Assembly: GCA_944321875.1 (NCBI GenBank)
Contig: CALUMX010000016.1
Coordinates: 1 to 64,000, forward strand
Source of the DNA: an uncultured Muribaculaceae bacterium
GTDB taxonomy: Bacteria > Bacteroidota > Bacteroidia > Bacteroidales > Muribaculaceae
DNA length: 64,000 bases
Reading direction: 5' to 3'
Below are positions 41,774 to 50,943 of the stretch, in pieces; the stretch's first letter is position 1; each line of letters opens with the position of its first letter. The notes beneath the pieces are model-generated. The model was given only the letters and a program-made list of their open reading frames with translations. It made no database searches and was not told the DNA's origin. Made by a program: the position numbers and the translations under genes.

Positions 41774-42793
41774 ATGGAAAATATGAGTTATACTCCCGAC
41801 AACGAACAGTTGGTAAAAACGAAAGAACGTAATATGTTTCTGGCCATAGCGGCTGTGATTGCCGCCGTAATCGTGCTGGCGATTATCGGCTTCTATTCTG
41901 TCAACACTCCGAAACAGGTGGTTCAGGGTCAGGTGGAAGGCACGTCGGTGCGTGTTTCCGGTCTGATGCCGGGCCGTGTGGCTAAGTTCTATGTGCAGGA
42001 AGGCCAGATGGTGCATGCCGGCGATACTCTTGTCAAGATTGAGTCGGCAACGCTTGATGCGAAACTGGCACAGGCACTTGCCATGCAGGATGCGGCCAAC
42101 GCACAGAAAGCCAAGGCTGAAGCCGGCGCGCGTAAGCAGGTGATTGCTTCTGCCTATGACCTTTGGCAACAGGCAAAGGCTTCACTCGACATTCACAAGA
42201 AGACCTACGACCGCATGGAGTCGCTGTTCAAGCAGAACGTAGTGTCTGCCCAGAAGCGTGATGAGGCGAAAGCTGCCTATGATGCGGCCGTAGCACAGGA
42301 GAGTGCAGCCCGCTCACAGTATGAGTTGGCCAAGGAAGGCGCACAGGTAGAGGATAAGATGGCGGCATCGGCGATGGCTGCCGCTGCCCGTGGCACTGTT
42401 CAGGAGGTGGAATCCATTCTTCAGGACCAATATCTTCTGGCACAATGCGACGGTGAGGTAGCCGACATTTTCCCGAATGAAGGTGAGTTGGTTTCAACAG
42501 GTACGCCGATTATGAACATTCTCAAGGCAGAGGACCGCTGGTTTGTGTTCAATGTCAGAGAAATGGCGTTGAAAGACCTGAAGTCGGGTTCGGAGGTGAC
42601 TCTCGAAATTCCGGCTCTCGGATTGGATAATGTAAAGGCTAAGGTTTACTATATCAAGGACATGGGCGACTATGCCGTGTGGCGTGCCACGAAAGTGACA
42701 GGCGAATATGATGTCCGCACGTTTGAGGTGCGTCTGAAGCCGGTACAGCCGGTGGCAGATTTGCGTCCGGGCATGTCGGTCATCATGAAATAA
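41774..42793 (+). CDS. HlyD/EmrA-type membrane fusion protein
   Basis: This 339-residue adaptor has a single N-terminal span (about 22-45), so it is membrane anchored rather than a lipoprotein. The barrel-sandwich halves (VRVSGLMPGRVAKFYVQEGQMVHAGDTLVKIE and LLAQCDGEVADIFPNEGELVSTGTPIMNIL) flank a long Ala/Gln-rich coiled-coil (about 85-220). That long hairpin is typical of adaptors for ABC-2 exporters such as YbhG. The start at 41774 was chosen because the upstream frame overlaps the TolC gene. Confidence 0.9.
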   Translation: MENMSYTPDNEQLVKTKERNMFLAIAAVIAAVIVLAIIGFYSVNTPKQVVQGQVEGTSVRVSGLMPGRVAKFYVQEGQMVHAGDTLVKIESATLDAKLAQALAMQDAANAQKAKAEAGARKQVIASAYDLWQQAKASLDIHKKTYDRMESLFKQNVVSAQKRDEAKAAYDAAVAQESAARSQYELAKEGAQVEDKMAASAMAAAARGTVQEVESILQDQYLLAQCDGEVADIFPNEGELVSTGTPIMNILKAEDRWFVFNVREMALKDLKSGSEVTLEIPALGLDNVKAKVYYIKDMGDYAVWRATKVTGEYDVRTFEVRLKPVQPVADLRPGMSVIMK

Positions 42794-42805
42794 GGGTAGT
42801 CGATT

Positions 42806-43975
42806 ATGATGGAAACCGGATTTATAAGAACCGTCAGGCGTGAAGTGCGGCAGATTATGTCGCGTCGCGTTGTCATGTTTGCAATGGTTTTCATTCCCTT
42901 GTTCACTACATTGTTTCTGACACAGGTGATGCGCAATGGCTTGCCGGAGCATATTCCGGTGGCGATTGTCAACCTTGACGATACGGAGGTAACCCGTGCG
43001 CTGGTGCGACAGATAGCCTCCTCCAAGGAAGTCCGTGTCGTGGCGGAGCCCAGGAGCGACGCCGAGGCGATGAAGTTGGTGAGGGAAGGGAAAACGTATG
43101 GCTACTATGTTATTCCCCGCCATTTTACGCGGGACATCATGTCGGGCCATCAGCCTCAGATTACCTATTATACCAACAGTGCCTATCTGGTGCCCGGCTC
43201 GTTGCTGTTCCGAAACCTGAAGACGAATTCAGTGCTGGCATCCGGAGCGGTGGTGAAGAACTATCTTGTCTCCTCGGGCACGATGTCCGACACTCAGGCG
43301 CAGGCCCTGTTGCAGCCGGTCAAGTTGCAGACCAATCCTCTGCATAACCCGCAGACGAATTACGGTGTGTATCTGCTCAACTCGTTTCTTCCTACGTTGC
43401 TCGCTCTGATTATCCTTACGGTAACGGTGTTCAGTATCTGTCAGGAAACGAAGCTCCACACTTCTCCGCAATGGCTGGCATCGGCTCGCGGGTCGATGAC
43501 GATGGCGCTGCTGGGCAAGCTGTTGCCCTATACGCTTGTCTTCACTGCGGTAGGGTCGCTGATGCAGGCCTACCTGTTCGGTTATCTTCATTATCCGCTG
43601 GCATGCAGCGGATGGCAGATGGTGCTGACGATGCTGCTTTATGTGATGGCCAATCAGGCGTTTGCCGTATTTGTGGCAGGGGTCGTTCCGAATCTCCGTC
43701 TGGCGCTCAGTATTTGCTCGCTGGTCGGCATGCTTACCTTCTCTGTCGGAGGTTTCTCCTTCCCGGTGGAGGAAATGTATGGCAGTATTGGAATTTTCTC
43801 CTATATCCTGCCGGCACGCTATTATTTCCTGATTTATGTGGACCAGGCGCTGAACGGTCTGCCGCTGTTCTACTCACGCTTCTACTATATCGCGCTCCTT
43901 GTGTTCCTTTTGCTGCCGTTTACGGTAGTGGGCAATCTGCGACGGAATATGTTGAAGCCGGTCTACATTCCTTAA
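42806..43975 (+). CDS. ABC-2 type transport permease (first)
   Basis: This 389-residue membrane protein has a YhhJ/YbhR-like layout. One N-terminal span (about 22-44) is followed by a periplasmic domain of about 130 residues (VAIVNLDDTEVTRALVRQI, then YYVIPRHFTRDIMSG). Five or six further spans complete it, with the SVGGFSFPVEEM loop and AKR/LPARYYFLIY near the end. It likely pairs with the next permease as a heterodimer. No ATP-binding subunit is present in the operon. Confidence 0.87.
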   Translation: MMETGFIRTVRREVRQIMSRRVVMFAMVFIPLFTTLFLTQVMRNGLPEHIPVAIVNLDDTEVTRALVRQIASSKEVRVVAEPRSDAEAMKLVREGKTYGYYVIPRHFTRDIMSGHQPQITYYTNSAYLVPGSLLFRNLKTNSVLASGAVVKNYLVSSGTMSDTQAQALLQPVKLQTNPLHNPQTNYGVYLLNSFLPTLLALIILTVTVFSICQETKLHTSPQWLASARGSMTMALLGKLLPYTLVFTAVGSLMQAYLFGYLHYPLACSGWQMVLTMLLYVMANQAFAVFVAGVVPNLRLALSICSLVGMLTFSVGGFSFPVEEMYGSIGIFSYILPARYYFLIYVDQALNGLPLFYSRFYYIALLVFLLLPFTVVGNLRRNMLKPVYIP

Positions 43976-43987
43976 ACCGAAAAGACG

Positions 43988-45172
43988 ATGAATAAGATAA
44001 AAGATTTTTTTGCAGGCGCATATCGGGCGGCAGTCTTCGAGTTCAAGTGTGCGATGAAGGATAAGGGAATCCTAATTTTCCTTTTCCTTGTCCCACTGCT
44101 CTATCCGATTGTCTATGCGCTGATTTACAATACGGAGGTGTCGCGCGACGTGCCGATGGTCATTGTCGATGAAGACCGCTCTGCGCTCAGCCGTGAGCTC
44201 GGCCGCCTCATCGACGGTTCGGAAGCCGGAATGGTGGCCGGTTATGCCGCCGATATGGAGGAGGCGAAGGCGATGGTGGCTGAGAAGAAGGCCTATGGTA
44301 TCGTTTATATCGACCGTGACTTTTCCAAGACAATTGAGCGGGGTGAATCGGCGACGGTGACATTATTCATGGATATGTCGTTGATGATTCGTTATAAATC
44401 GCAACTCGTGTCGCTGACGGATGCCACTCTTGACCTCGGTTCGAAGGTGCAGGTGGAGGCGCTCAGCCGTCTGGGTGCCGACGGTCCTAAGATACCGACC
44501 ACCGTGGCCAGCTACTATTATCCGGTGGGTAACCCGGAACAGGGTTTCGGTACGTTCCTGTTGCCCGGAATTCTTGTAATGATTGTGCAACAGACACTCT
44601 TACTGTCGGTGTGCATGATGGGAGGTGGCATGAACGAGCGTCGGCGCATGCTCGGAGGACGCAATCCGCTGTCGTCGCTGAATGCCGGGCCGGTTGCCAT
44701 TATGCTGGGTAAGGCTGTCACTTATCTGTGTCTGTATATTCTTCCGATGGTGTTCCTGCTGTTGCTGGTGCCTTATATGTTCAGTTACCCGCAGTTGGGC
44801 GGTTTGGGCGACATTCTTCAGCTCGTGCTCCCGTTCATCCTGTCTACTGTATTTCTGGGCATGGTATTGCAGGTGTTTGTCAGTGAGCGTGAGACTTCGT
44901 TCCTGGTCATTGTGTTCACTTCCATTATCTTCCTGTTCCTTTCCGGACTGGTATGGCCGGTTTATGACATGCCGGCTTGGATTAGGGTGATGAGTGCCTG
45001 CACTCCTTCTTCGTGGGCGGTTCCTGCATTCGTACGCATCAATTCCAACGGCGCTGTCCTTTCGGAGGTGGCGGGCGAGTATCAGATGCTGTGGGTGCTT
45101 ACGGCGGTTTATTTCCTGCTGGCCTACGGAGTCAACAAACTTGTTCCCCGGGGAATGTTTCGCAAATTATAG
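43988..45172 (+). CDS. ABC-2 type transport permease (second)
   Basis: This 394-residue paralogue of the preceding permease has the same plan: TM1 about 27-50, a periplasmic domain starting VPMVIVDEDRSALSREL with AYGIVYIDRDFSKTIERG, and five to six C-terminal spans ending SGLVWPVYDMPAWIRVMSACTPSSWAVPAFVRINSNG, the typical ABC-2 membrane terminal loop. It lies 12 bases after its partner. The operon is closed by a strong hairpin. Confidence 0.87.
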   Translation: MNKIKDFFAGAYRAAVFEFKCAMKDKGILIFLFLVPLLYPIVYALIYNTEVSRDVPMVIVDEDRSALSRELGRLIDGSEAGMVAGYAADMEEAKAMVAEKKAYGIVYIDRDFSKTIERGESATVTLFMDMSLMIRYKSQLVSLTDATLDLGSKVQVEALSRLGADGPKIPTTVASYYYPVGNPEQGFGTFLLPGILVMIVQQTLLLSVCMMGGGMNERRRMLGGRNPLSSLNAGPVAIMLGKAVTYLCLYILPMVFLLLLVPYMFSYPQLGGLGDILQLVLPFILSTVFLGMVLQVFVSERETSFLVIVFTSIIFLFLSGLVWPVYDMPAWIRVMSACTPSSWAVPAFVRINSNGAVLSEVAGEYQMLWVLTAVYFLLAYGVNKLVPRGMFRKL

Positions 45173-45189
45173 ATAGATTTCCAAAAGGT

Positions 45190-45224
45190 AGAGGGGCAGC
45201 GCCACGCGGCGCTGCCCCTCTGTT
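45190..45224. terminator. Terminator of the ABC exporter operon
   Basis: AGAGGGGCAGCGCC (45190-45203) pairs perfectly with 45208-45221 around a 4-base loop. The T content after it is modest (TGTTGTTG on the plus strand), so it may also work for the convergent gene at 45252. Confidence 0.75.
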
Positions 45225-45251
45225 GTTGATTATAGTGGTCGTTTCAGATGA

Positions 45252-47153
45252 TTAGCGGATGCATACCTTGGCGGTTAGTGTTTCGCCGTCGGCTGTCGCT
45301 TTGACTACATAGATGCCGGATTCGAACGTTGTGCCTGCCAGTGCTGCAGGAGTGCCGTTGAAGATGCAGACTCCGTAGAGATTGAAGACGCTGACGTTCT
45401 CAGCCTCGGCAGAGACGATGATGCGGTTGTTGTCGGCAAAGGCCTTGAGCGGAGTGCGGATGAGCTCTGCAGAGGAATAGCCTGTCAACGGATAGACCGT
45501 AGCGTTGTGGACAATCATCGCGTTCTTGTCGCTGGAGAGGTCGTTGACATATCCGATGAGCTTGTAGCGGCTTTCCTGTCCTCTCGGGATAGTGACGGTT
45601 ATTTCCTCGCTCACGTATGGCTCTGTTAGCGTAAGGTCTGTACCCCATGAGTCGGCATAGCCTCCGTAGAATTCAGCTGGAACATTTTTCCAGTTCTCAT
45701 CCTTATCCTCTGTCAGCAGAGTGATGTAGCGTAGATTTGGAATCGTACCTTCGGCCATCTGCTCGATATGGAGCTTGAACGTGTAGGTTGTTTCTTCTCC
45801 TGTGGTTTCCTCTCCTGTCTTTTCGAAATAGCAGTTGATGAATGTCGGGATGGCCAGACTTTCTTCGATATAGTCGAAAACATTACCGTCGGAATATAGG
45901 AAGAAAGGAGTCGGTGACGGCATGGAGTTGTCGCCGTTAGGAATAGTCGCGCCCGAATCGCTGAAATTGCGGTGGTCGACCATGAATGCCGGATAGAACT
46001 CATTGTAGTTGCGGTCGAAGAAGAAAGAGGTCTTGTCCCCGTTCAGGGAGTATTCGTCATTGGCGTGATGCTGAACCCATGCAACCTTGTCGGCCAGACC
46101 GCGGTCTTTCAGTGTGTTTTCGATTTCCTGGTGGAATGCGCTGAGGTCGGTGCTGGTGTCGTAGACAATTTCGTCGAGAAGTACGGTGCGGTCGTAACCC
46201 TTGTCGGCGATGAAGAGGTTGAACGACTTCGTGTTATCTTCCGTAGTGAAGTCGGTTTTGCCGTTTTCCTCCACCGTGATGCTGATGGGCTGATAGCCTG
46301 TCTCGGCGGTCTGGAGACCCTCGATGGAGAACTCATGGAGCTGTTGCGGGGCCAAGTCGATATCGGAAAGGGTAATAGTCTTCTCGATAGTTCCGAATTT
46401 GTAGGAAACGTTCATGTTGGTGACAGGTTCCATACCTTGATTCTTGACTGTCACGGTTGCGGTAAACTCCTCATTGGTCATGATGTATTGCGGAGCCGAG
46501 CAGCTGAATACGGCAAGGTCGTTGTGTGGCAGTTCCTCTCCGGAGATACCTACGCGGATGCACGGGTTGTAGGGATAGTCATGGATTTTCTCCCATTGAT
46601 TGTTGACGGTGTTCCATACGTAGACAGCGTTGCGGTCATTGCGGAAGTCGGCATATTCCATATCCACACCGAAGAGCAGAAAATAGTAGTTGCTTTCCTC
46701 CGGAATGCACTGTGCGCCGATGTAGAGGTCGCTCTCGCCGTCAATTTTTAGCGGAGTATCGAGTTGGATGTTTTTCCATGCGAGCGTATCGTTCTGTTCG
46801 GGGGTGAACTCTTGCGTAAGAAGAACGTTTTCGGAAGCAGGGTCGGAAGTGATAATCAGTTTGTAATCCTTTCCGATTTCAGCGCCGAGTCCGATGCCTA
46901 TTTCCTCGATGGTCATGTCGTTCAGCTGCTGGCAGCGTTCCTGGGGCAGCTTTACAAACACACGGATGGGGTAGTCATACCAGGCGGGGCCTACGCCTCC
47001 TAAGATGTCGTCGCCGGAAACCTGATACCAGTACATTTCGGTATTTTCCTCCGCGGCTGTCGGCAGGTTGATGCTTGTCTTGTGCATATTCTGTGCCAGA
47101 GCCGGGAGCGCGATGAGCAGGCTCATTAAAGTGATACGGAGTAGATTTTTCAT
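45252..47153 (-). CDS. Omp28-like secreted protein with T9SS-like C-terminal domain
   Basis: This 633-residue protein has a signal peptide (1-20, ALA-QN). A jelly-roll region (about 40-205) leads to a CARDB-like unit (about 215-315: NEEFTATVTVKNQGMEPVTNMNVSYKF). The next segment, DRTVLLDEIVYDTSTDLSAFHQEIENTLKD with VAWVQHHAND and PAFMVDHRNF, matches the thioredoxin-like domain of Omp28-related proteins. However, the usual C-x-x-C is replaced by TSTD, so it has no redox pair. The last 65 residues (VSVFNLYGVCIFNG, FESGIYVVKATADGETLTAKVCI) are a type A sorting domain. It is probably surface exposed. A TATTTTTG -7 box lies at 47197-47204. Confidence 0.65.
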   Translation of the reverse strand: MKNLLRITLMSLLIALPALAQNMHKTSINLPTAAEENTEMYWYQVSGDDILGGVGPAWYDYPIRVFVKLPQERCQQLNDMTIEEIGIGLGAEIGKDYKLIITSDPASENVLLTQEFTPEQNDTLAWKNIQLDTPLKIDGESDLYIGAQCIPEESNYYFLLFGVDMEYADFRNDRNAVYVWNTVNNQWEKIHDYPYNPCIRVGISGEELPHNDLAVFSCSAPQYIMTNEEFTATVTVKNQGMEPVTNMNVSYKFGTIEKTITLSDIDLAPQQLHEFSIEGLQTAETGYQPISITVEENGKTDFTTEDNTKSFNLFIADKGYDRTVLLDEIVYDTSTDLSAFHQEIENTLKDRGLADKVAWVQHHANDEYSLNGDKTSFFFDRNYNEFYPAFMVDHRNFSDSGATIPNGDNSMPSPTPFFLYSDGNVFDYIEESLAIPTFINCYFEKTGEETTGEETTYTFKLHIEQMAEGTIPNLRYITLLTEDKDENWKNVPAEFYGGYADSWGTDLTLTEPYVSEEITVTIPRGQESRYKLIGYVNDLSSDKNAMIVHNATVYPLTGYSSAELIRTPLKAFADNNRIIVSAEAENVSVFNLYGVCIFNGTPAALAGTTFESGIYVVKATADGETLTAKVCIR

Positions 47154-47244
47154 AATATTTTTAGGTTTTAGTGTTAGAATTCCAATAGTTTATCCACAAA
47201 AATAGCGTAAAATTCAGGGAATCCACTTAACATAGATTAAGAAA

Positions 47245-47823
47245 TCATTTTTCGGCGGCATATCGGGCACGCAGTTTGCTCAGCGTCTGCGGGGTCATGC
47301 CGAGATAGGAGGCAATGTCTTTCAATGGAATTTCGCGGATGAAACTGTTGGGACGCAGGTTCATGAATGCCCGGAAGCGGCTGTAGGCATCGCCTGTGCC
47401 AAGAATGCGGTAGCGGCGTTCGAGGCAGTACAATTCTTCTTCGGCAATTCTCCGTCCCCAGTTGGCGAGGTCGTGGCATTGCTCATACAGCGTTTCAAGG
47501 GTTGTCCAGGGAATTTGGAAGAGAGTTGTCTCTGTGAGTGCGATAATGTCGGCGATAGCCGGACTTTTGGCGAAGATGGAGTGCATGGAGGCTACTGCAT
47601 CGCCGTCGGTCGCGAACCATAGGGTATCTTCCCGGTCGCCTTCAAGGTGGAACGAACGGAGCAGCCCGCTTTTGATGAGGTACAGGTTGCGGTTGACAGT
47701 TCCGTCTTTAATCAGAAATTCCCCTTTTTGTAATGTGATGATTTCTGCATGAGCCCACAGTTTCCCGATTGACTCGTCGGAGACGGGGTACATGGCGTGT
47801 ATGATGTCAGAAAAAACGTTCAT
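47245..47823 (-). CDS. Crp/Fnr-family transcriptional regulator
   Basis: This regulator of 192 residues has an N-terminal cyclic-nucleotide-binding-like barrel (about 25-115: LQKGEFLIKDGTVNRNLYLIKSGLLRSF) without the Arg of the cAMP pocket. A dimer helix follows, then an HTH (about 160-190: EIPLKDIASYLGMTPQTLSKLRARYA). No N-terminal Cys cluster is present, so it is not an Fnr-type oxygen sensor. Such proteins are common in Bacteroidetes with unknown ligands. It has its own exact consensus promoter and lies next to lrgAB on the same strand, 96 bases downstream. Confidence 0.88.
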   Translation of the reverse strand: MNVFSDIIHAMYPVSDESIGKLWAHAEIITLQKGEFLIKDGTVNRNLYLIKSGLLRSFHLEGDREDTLWFATDGDAVASMHSIFAKSPAIADIIALTETTLFQIPWTTLETLYEQCHDLANWGRRIAEEELYCLERRYRILGTGDAYSRFRAFMNLRPNSFIREIPLKDIASYLGMTPQTLSKLRARYAAEK

Positions 47824-47843
47824 GTGTCGATTGATTCAGTGTC

Positions 47844-47875
47844 CAAATCTAATGATTTCAGACCATATACGCAAA
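47844..47875 (-). promoter_or_regulatory. Promoter of the Crp/Fnr-family regulator
   Basis: On the minus strand TTTG (47872-47875), 20 bases, then TAGATTTG (47844-47851) is an exact consensus match, 20 bases upstream of the start codon. Confidence 0.72.
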
Positions 47876-47918
47876 TAGGGAATGCTTGAAAATGGAGGAC
47901 CCGGATGGAGCTACGGCA

Positions 47919-48614
47919 TTAGAAGTAGCCGACCATGCGCAGAATCCATGGCGTAAGGAGGGCGGTGAAGATGCCGTTGAGCGTGAGTCCAAGGCTGGCA
48001 AACGCTCCGTAGCGGTCGCTGACACCGATGGCGCGGGAAGTGCCGACGGCATGAGCTGCCGCTCCTAAGGAAAGTCCTTGTGCCATAGGGCTGTTGACGT
48101 GTGACCAGCGCATTACGCCGAAGCCGATGATACCGCCGAAGATACCTACGCTCACTACGACGGCTGCCGTCAGCGACGGTATACCGCCCAGAGCATCGGT
48201 TACCTCCATGGCTATCGGAGTGGTAACGGATTTGGCGGCAAGCGACATGACAATCTCGCGTGTGGCGCCGCACCAGTCGGCCACGAAGACAACGGAGATG
48301 ATGCCCGCTACGCAGCCTCCGAGCGCGGAGAGCAGGATGGGCAGAAGTTGTTTTCTGACGGTGGACAACTGCTTGTAGAGTGGCACACCTAAGGCCACAA
48401 CTGCCGGTTTCAGCCAGAAATCAATATATTGACCGTATTGCTGATAGGTGGCATAGGGTATGTCGTTGACCATCAGGAAGACGATGATGAGGGCGATGGT
48501 CACAAGAATCGGGTTGAACAGCGAGCTGTGCGTGCGGCGCTGTATGAGTTGCGCTACGGCATAAATGCCGAATGTCAGCGCGAGAAGAAAGTAGGGATTA
48601 CTGATGTATTCCAT
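47919..48614 (-). CDS. lrgB: LrgB/CidB family membrane protein
   Basis: This 231-residue inner-membrane protein has six or more spans. FWLKPAVVALGVPLYKQLSTVRK, AKSVTTPIAMEVTDALGGIPSLTA and a GLSLGAAAHAVGTSRAIGVSDRYGAFASLGLTLNGI stretch are family signatures. LrgAB/CidAB were first linked to autolysis; relatives now include pyruvate and glycolate transporters. The start MEYISN (48612-48614) is chosen; the open frame begins further up inside lrgA. It overlaps the lrgA end by 17 bases. Confidence 0.92.
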   Translation of the reverse strand: MEYISNPYFLLALTFGIYAVAQLIQRRTHSSLFNPILVTIALIIVFLMVNDIPYATYQQYGQYIDFWLKPAVVALGVPLYKQLSTVRKQLLPILLSALGGCVAGIISVVFVADWCGATREIVMSLAAKSVTTPIAMEVTDALGGIPSLTAAVVVSVGIFGGIIGFGVMRWSHVNSPMAQGLSLGAAAHAVGTSRAIGVSDRYGAFASLGLTLNGIFTALLTPWILRMVGYF

Positions 48615-48951
48615 GTTGATATTTTCTGACAAGTTGATGAATCCAGCCGGTAACAATGATAACGACAACCGTACTTACGGCTGAGGCGACGACGATAGGA
48701 ACGAGTTGTGCCTTAATCAGGTCGAGGTGAAGCATCAAGGCAACGCCCGGCGGGATAAAGAAGAAGCCGAGATTGCGGACGAGAAAGTTGGAAACGTTCT
48801 CTACATGGCGGAGTTTCACCCATTTCAGCTGCAAGGCAAGGGTGAGCATGAGCATTCCGATGATGCTCGAAGGCAATTTGACGCCGGTGAGCCATACGAT
48901 GAGTTCGCCGATTGCCAGAAACACGAAGATTACACCGAGTTGCAATAGCAT
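48598..48951 (-). CDS. lrgA: LrgA/CidA family membrane protein
   Basis: This 117-residue holin-like protein has four spans (about 1-20, 26-44, 62-82, 85-108). PSSIIGMLMLTLALQLKWVKL and the FFIPPGVALMLHLDLI segment are family signatures. It acts with LrgB in the inner membrane as a small-acid transporter or lysis modulator. It has an exact consensus promoter (49029-49059). Confidence 0.92.
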   Translation of the reverse strand: MLLQLGVIFVFLAIGELIVWLTGVKLPSSIIGMLMLTLALQLKWVKLRHVENVSNFLVRNLGFFFIPPGVALMLHLDLIKAQLVPIVVASAVSTVVVIIVTGWIHQLVRKYQHGIHQ

Positions 48952-49028
48952 TTTACAAAATCTTTTTCAGTGAACAGTATAAAAATTAGTTGTAACGACC
49001 TAAAACAATTCCTTTATAAATTCGGATG

Positions 49029-49059
49029 CAAAAGTAACGTATTTCCTTTATTCCGCAAA
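49029..49059 (-). promoter_or_regulatory. Promoter of lrgAB
   Basis: On the minus strand TTTG (49056-49059), 19 bases, then TACTTTTG (49029-49036) is an exact match. Confidence 0.72.
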
Positions 49060-49111
49060 AAACTTTTTGTACTTCTTTACTGCTCAAAAAACATTCGGAA
49101 CCGACGGTTGT

Positions 49112-49152
49112 AAAATAAGAGAGGCAGACCGGAATTGACGGTACTGCCTCTC
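49112..49152 (-). terminator. Terminator of the first WG-repeat gene
   Basis: A 9-bp stem GAGAGGCAG/CTGCCTCTC with an inner ACCG/CGGT stem; the minus strand continues TTATTTTA. It lies 26 bases past the stop codon. Confidence 0.75.
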
Positions 49153-49177
49153 AAAAGTAGATTATGAGATAAAAAGA

Positions 49178-50809
49178 TTATTTGTCAATGTAGCCGTAGA
49201 CGTAGATATTGTCGTAAACCGTACCTACACTGATTTTCAGATTGCCTTTCTGATAGTATTTCACCTCAGAGAATCTGTCTTTGTATTTGAAATTATCCGG
49301 AGTAATTGCCTTGAAACCGGCCTTTGCAACAGCATTGTTGAGCTCAGTGAAGAATTCGGTATCTTTGGTGCTCAGTCTGTTGATTACGCTGATCTCGAGG
49401 CTCAGATATTTACATGGTAAATTACGGAATTGGTAGGTAATGTCGCTGGCATAGGTGCCATAGTTGGCTTCGGCAACGCTTTCTCCATAGTTGGCTCTTG
49501 CTGTTATTTCAAGATTGCGGTCAGCTTCAAGCATCAACGGAATCTGATCGCGGTATACAAATTGGTTTGGTTCAAATTTGTTGATGGCGGCAGCCTGGGC
49601 AGGAGTCATGTTGAAGGTCAGCTTACCGAAACCTTTATCAGTGATAAAAGCAGCTGCTTTCTGAGCCTCTGCTACAATATCGACAAAGTCGCTTTGGACA
49701 GAATATGGTTCATATTCATTTTTGTAGATTTTGTCGTAACTTTCCTTATTGATTTCCTTGCCTTCGTTGTCGATGATTGTCCAAGAGCCGTCATCGCTAT
49801 AAGCGAACATAGTGTTGCGGCTTGGCTCGGCAAGAAGTTGGATGTAGTCGTTATCGACGAGAGTCTCGCCTTCATAGTTCATAACACCCCATTTGCGTTC
49901 GTCCTTGAAAAGGAATTTATCTTTGAACAATACGATTTCATCATATTTCGGACGGATTATGGTTTCGCCGTTCTTGTCGATGATACCGTAGTCGCTTCCG
50001 TCTTTAACAATGGCATAGCCATATTGGAAGGATGAGCCGGATTCGAATTTCTTGTTGGGTTGGATAACAATCTCTCCATCCATATCAATGTAACCCAATG
50101 CCGGTTCATTTTTTTCAGCATCTTTTACATAGAAGAATGGAATCAGCCCGTCCTCGCCCGGATAATCGAGAACAAGCATCTTGTCATCTACAGCAAGGCA
50201 TACTTCTCCATTTGTGTCAAGAATGTATGATTTGAGTGAATTTAGGTCTTTGCCTTTTTCTATGGCAATGGTATAGCCGTTTTTAAAATCCAGCAGACTG
50301 TAGTACTTTGGTGCTAAAATGACTTCGCCATCTGTGTTGATAAAACCGTATTTCTCTTCTTCATTAATGATGATGGCACGTCCATCTGAGAAGCGATTGG
50401 CTTGGACGATTTCCTTTCCTTCGTGCTGAGTCAGCTCAAATTGTACCTCGCCGTCGGTGTTGATGAACTTGATACGCTCGTTTTTCTTTACGACAGGTGC
50501 CAATCCGTTGTTGAAGTGAGCCACTTCCTTGTAGGTTTCACCGACTTGCTTGAATTCCTTGTCGGCGGTGTAGAACTCATACTCTCCGTCCTTGTTCTTG
50601 ATGTAGAACAAACCTTCGCGTACGACAGAGGGAGTCTCGTCAAACTCGTCTTCGATAATCACGTTCCCTTCCCAGTCTATAATTCCCCAGCGGTCATCTT
50701 CGTCGGCTTTAAACGGAACTGCTTCAATTTCAGATGAACTTGGACCGCCACAACTGGTGATGGCAAGCGATAGCAACATGGTTGCTAATGGCAATTTGTA
50801 GTTTTTCAT
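49178..50809 (-). CDS. WG-repeat lipoprotein (paralogue 2)
   Basis: This 543-residue lipoprotein has the lipobox ITSC (Cys about 20). Six or seven WG-type repeats follow (about 38-360): WGIIDWEGNVIIEDEFD, YGFINTDGEVILAPKY, YGIIDKNGETIIRPKYDEI and others of about 40-60 residues each. The rest (about 380-543) is an unassigned domain with ANYGESVAEANYGTYASDITYQF. WG repeats probably form a beta-propeller-like or solenoid surface. Function is unknown. It is a close paralogue of the next gene upstream and probably faces the periplasm or cell surface. Confidence 0.82.
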   Translation of the reverse strand: MKNYKLPLATMLLSLAITSCGGPSSSEIEAVPFKADEDDRWGIIDWEGNVIIEDEFDETPSVVREGLFYIKNKDGEYEFYTADKEFKQVGETYKEVAHFNNGLAPVVKKNERIKFINTDGEVQFELTQHEGKEIVQANRFSDGRAIIINEEEKYGFINTDGEVILAPKYYSLLDFKNGYTIAIEKGKDLNSLKSYILDTNGEVCLAVDDKMLVLDYPGEDGLIPFFYVKDAEKNEPALGYIDMDGEIVIQPNKKFESGSSFQYGYAIVKDGSDYGIIDKNGETIIRPKYDEIVLFKDKFLFKDERKWGVMNYEGETLVDNDYIQLLAEPSRNTMFAYSDDGSWTIIDNEGKEINKESYDKIYKNEYEPYSVQSDFVDIVAEAQKAAAFITDKGFGKLTFNMTPAQAAAINKFEPNQFVYRDQIPLMLEADRNLEITARANYGESVAEANYGTYASDITYQFRNLPCKYLSLEISVINRLSTKDTEFFTELNNAVAKAGFKAITPDNFKYKDRFSEVKYYQKGNLKISVGTVYDNIYVYGYIDK

Positions 50810-50943
50810 TTTGACAATTTGTTATTAATTAAAATGATTGGATGATATAATCAATTTCGCTTTAGTCTGAATTTTCAATGTGCAAGGTATGAAATTTATT
50901 TTAGTTAACAAAATATTGGTTGTTGTTTTTAAAATTCTGTTAG

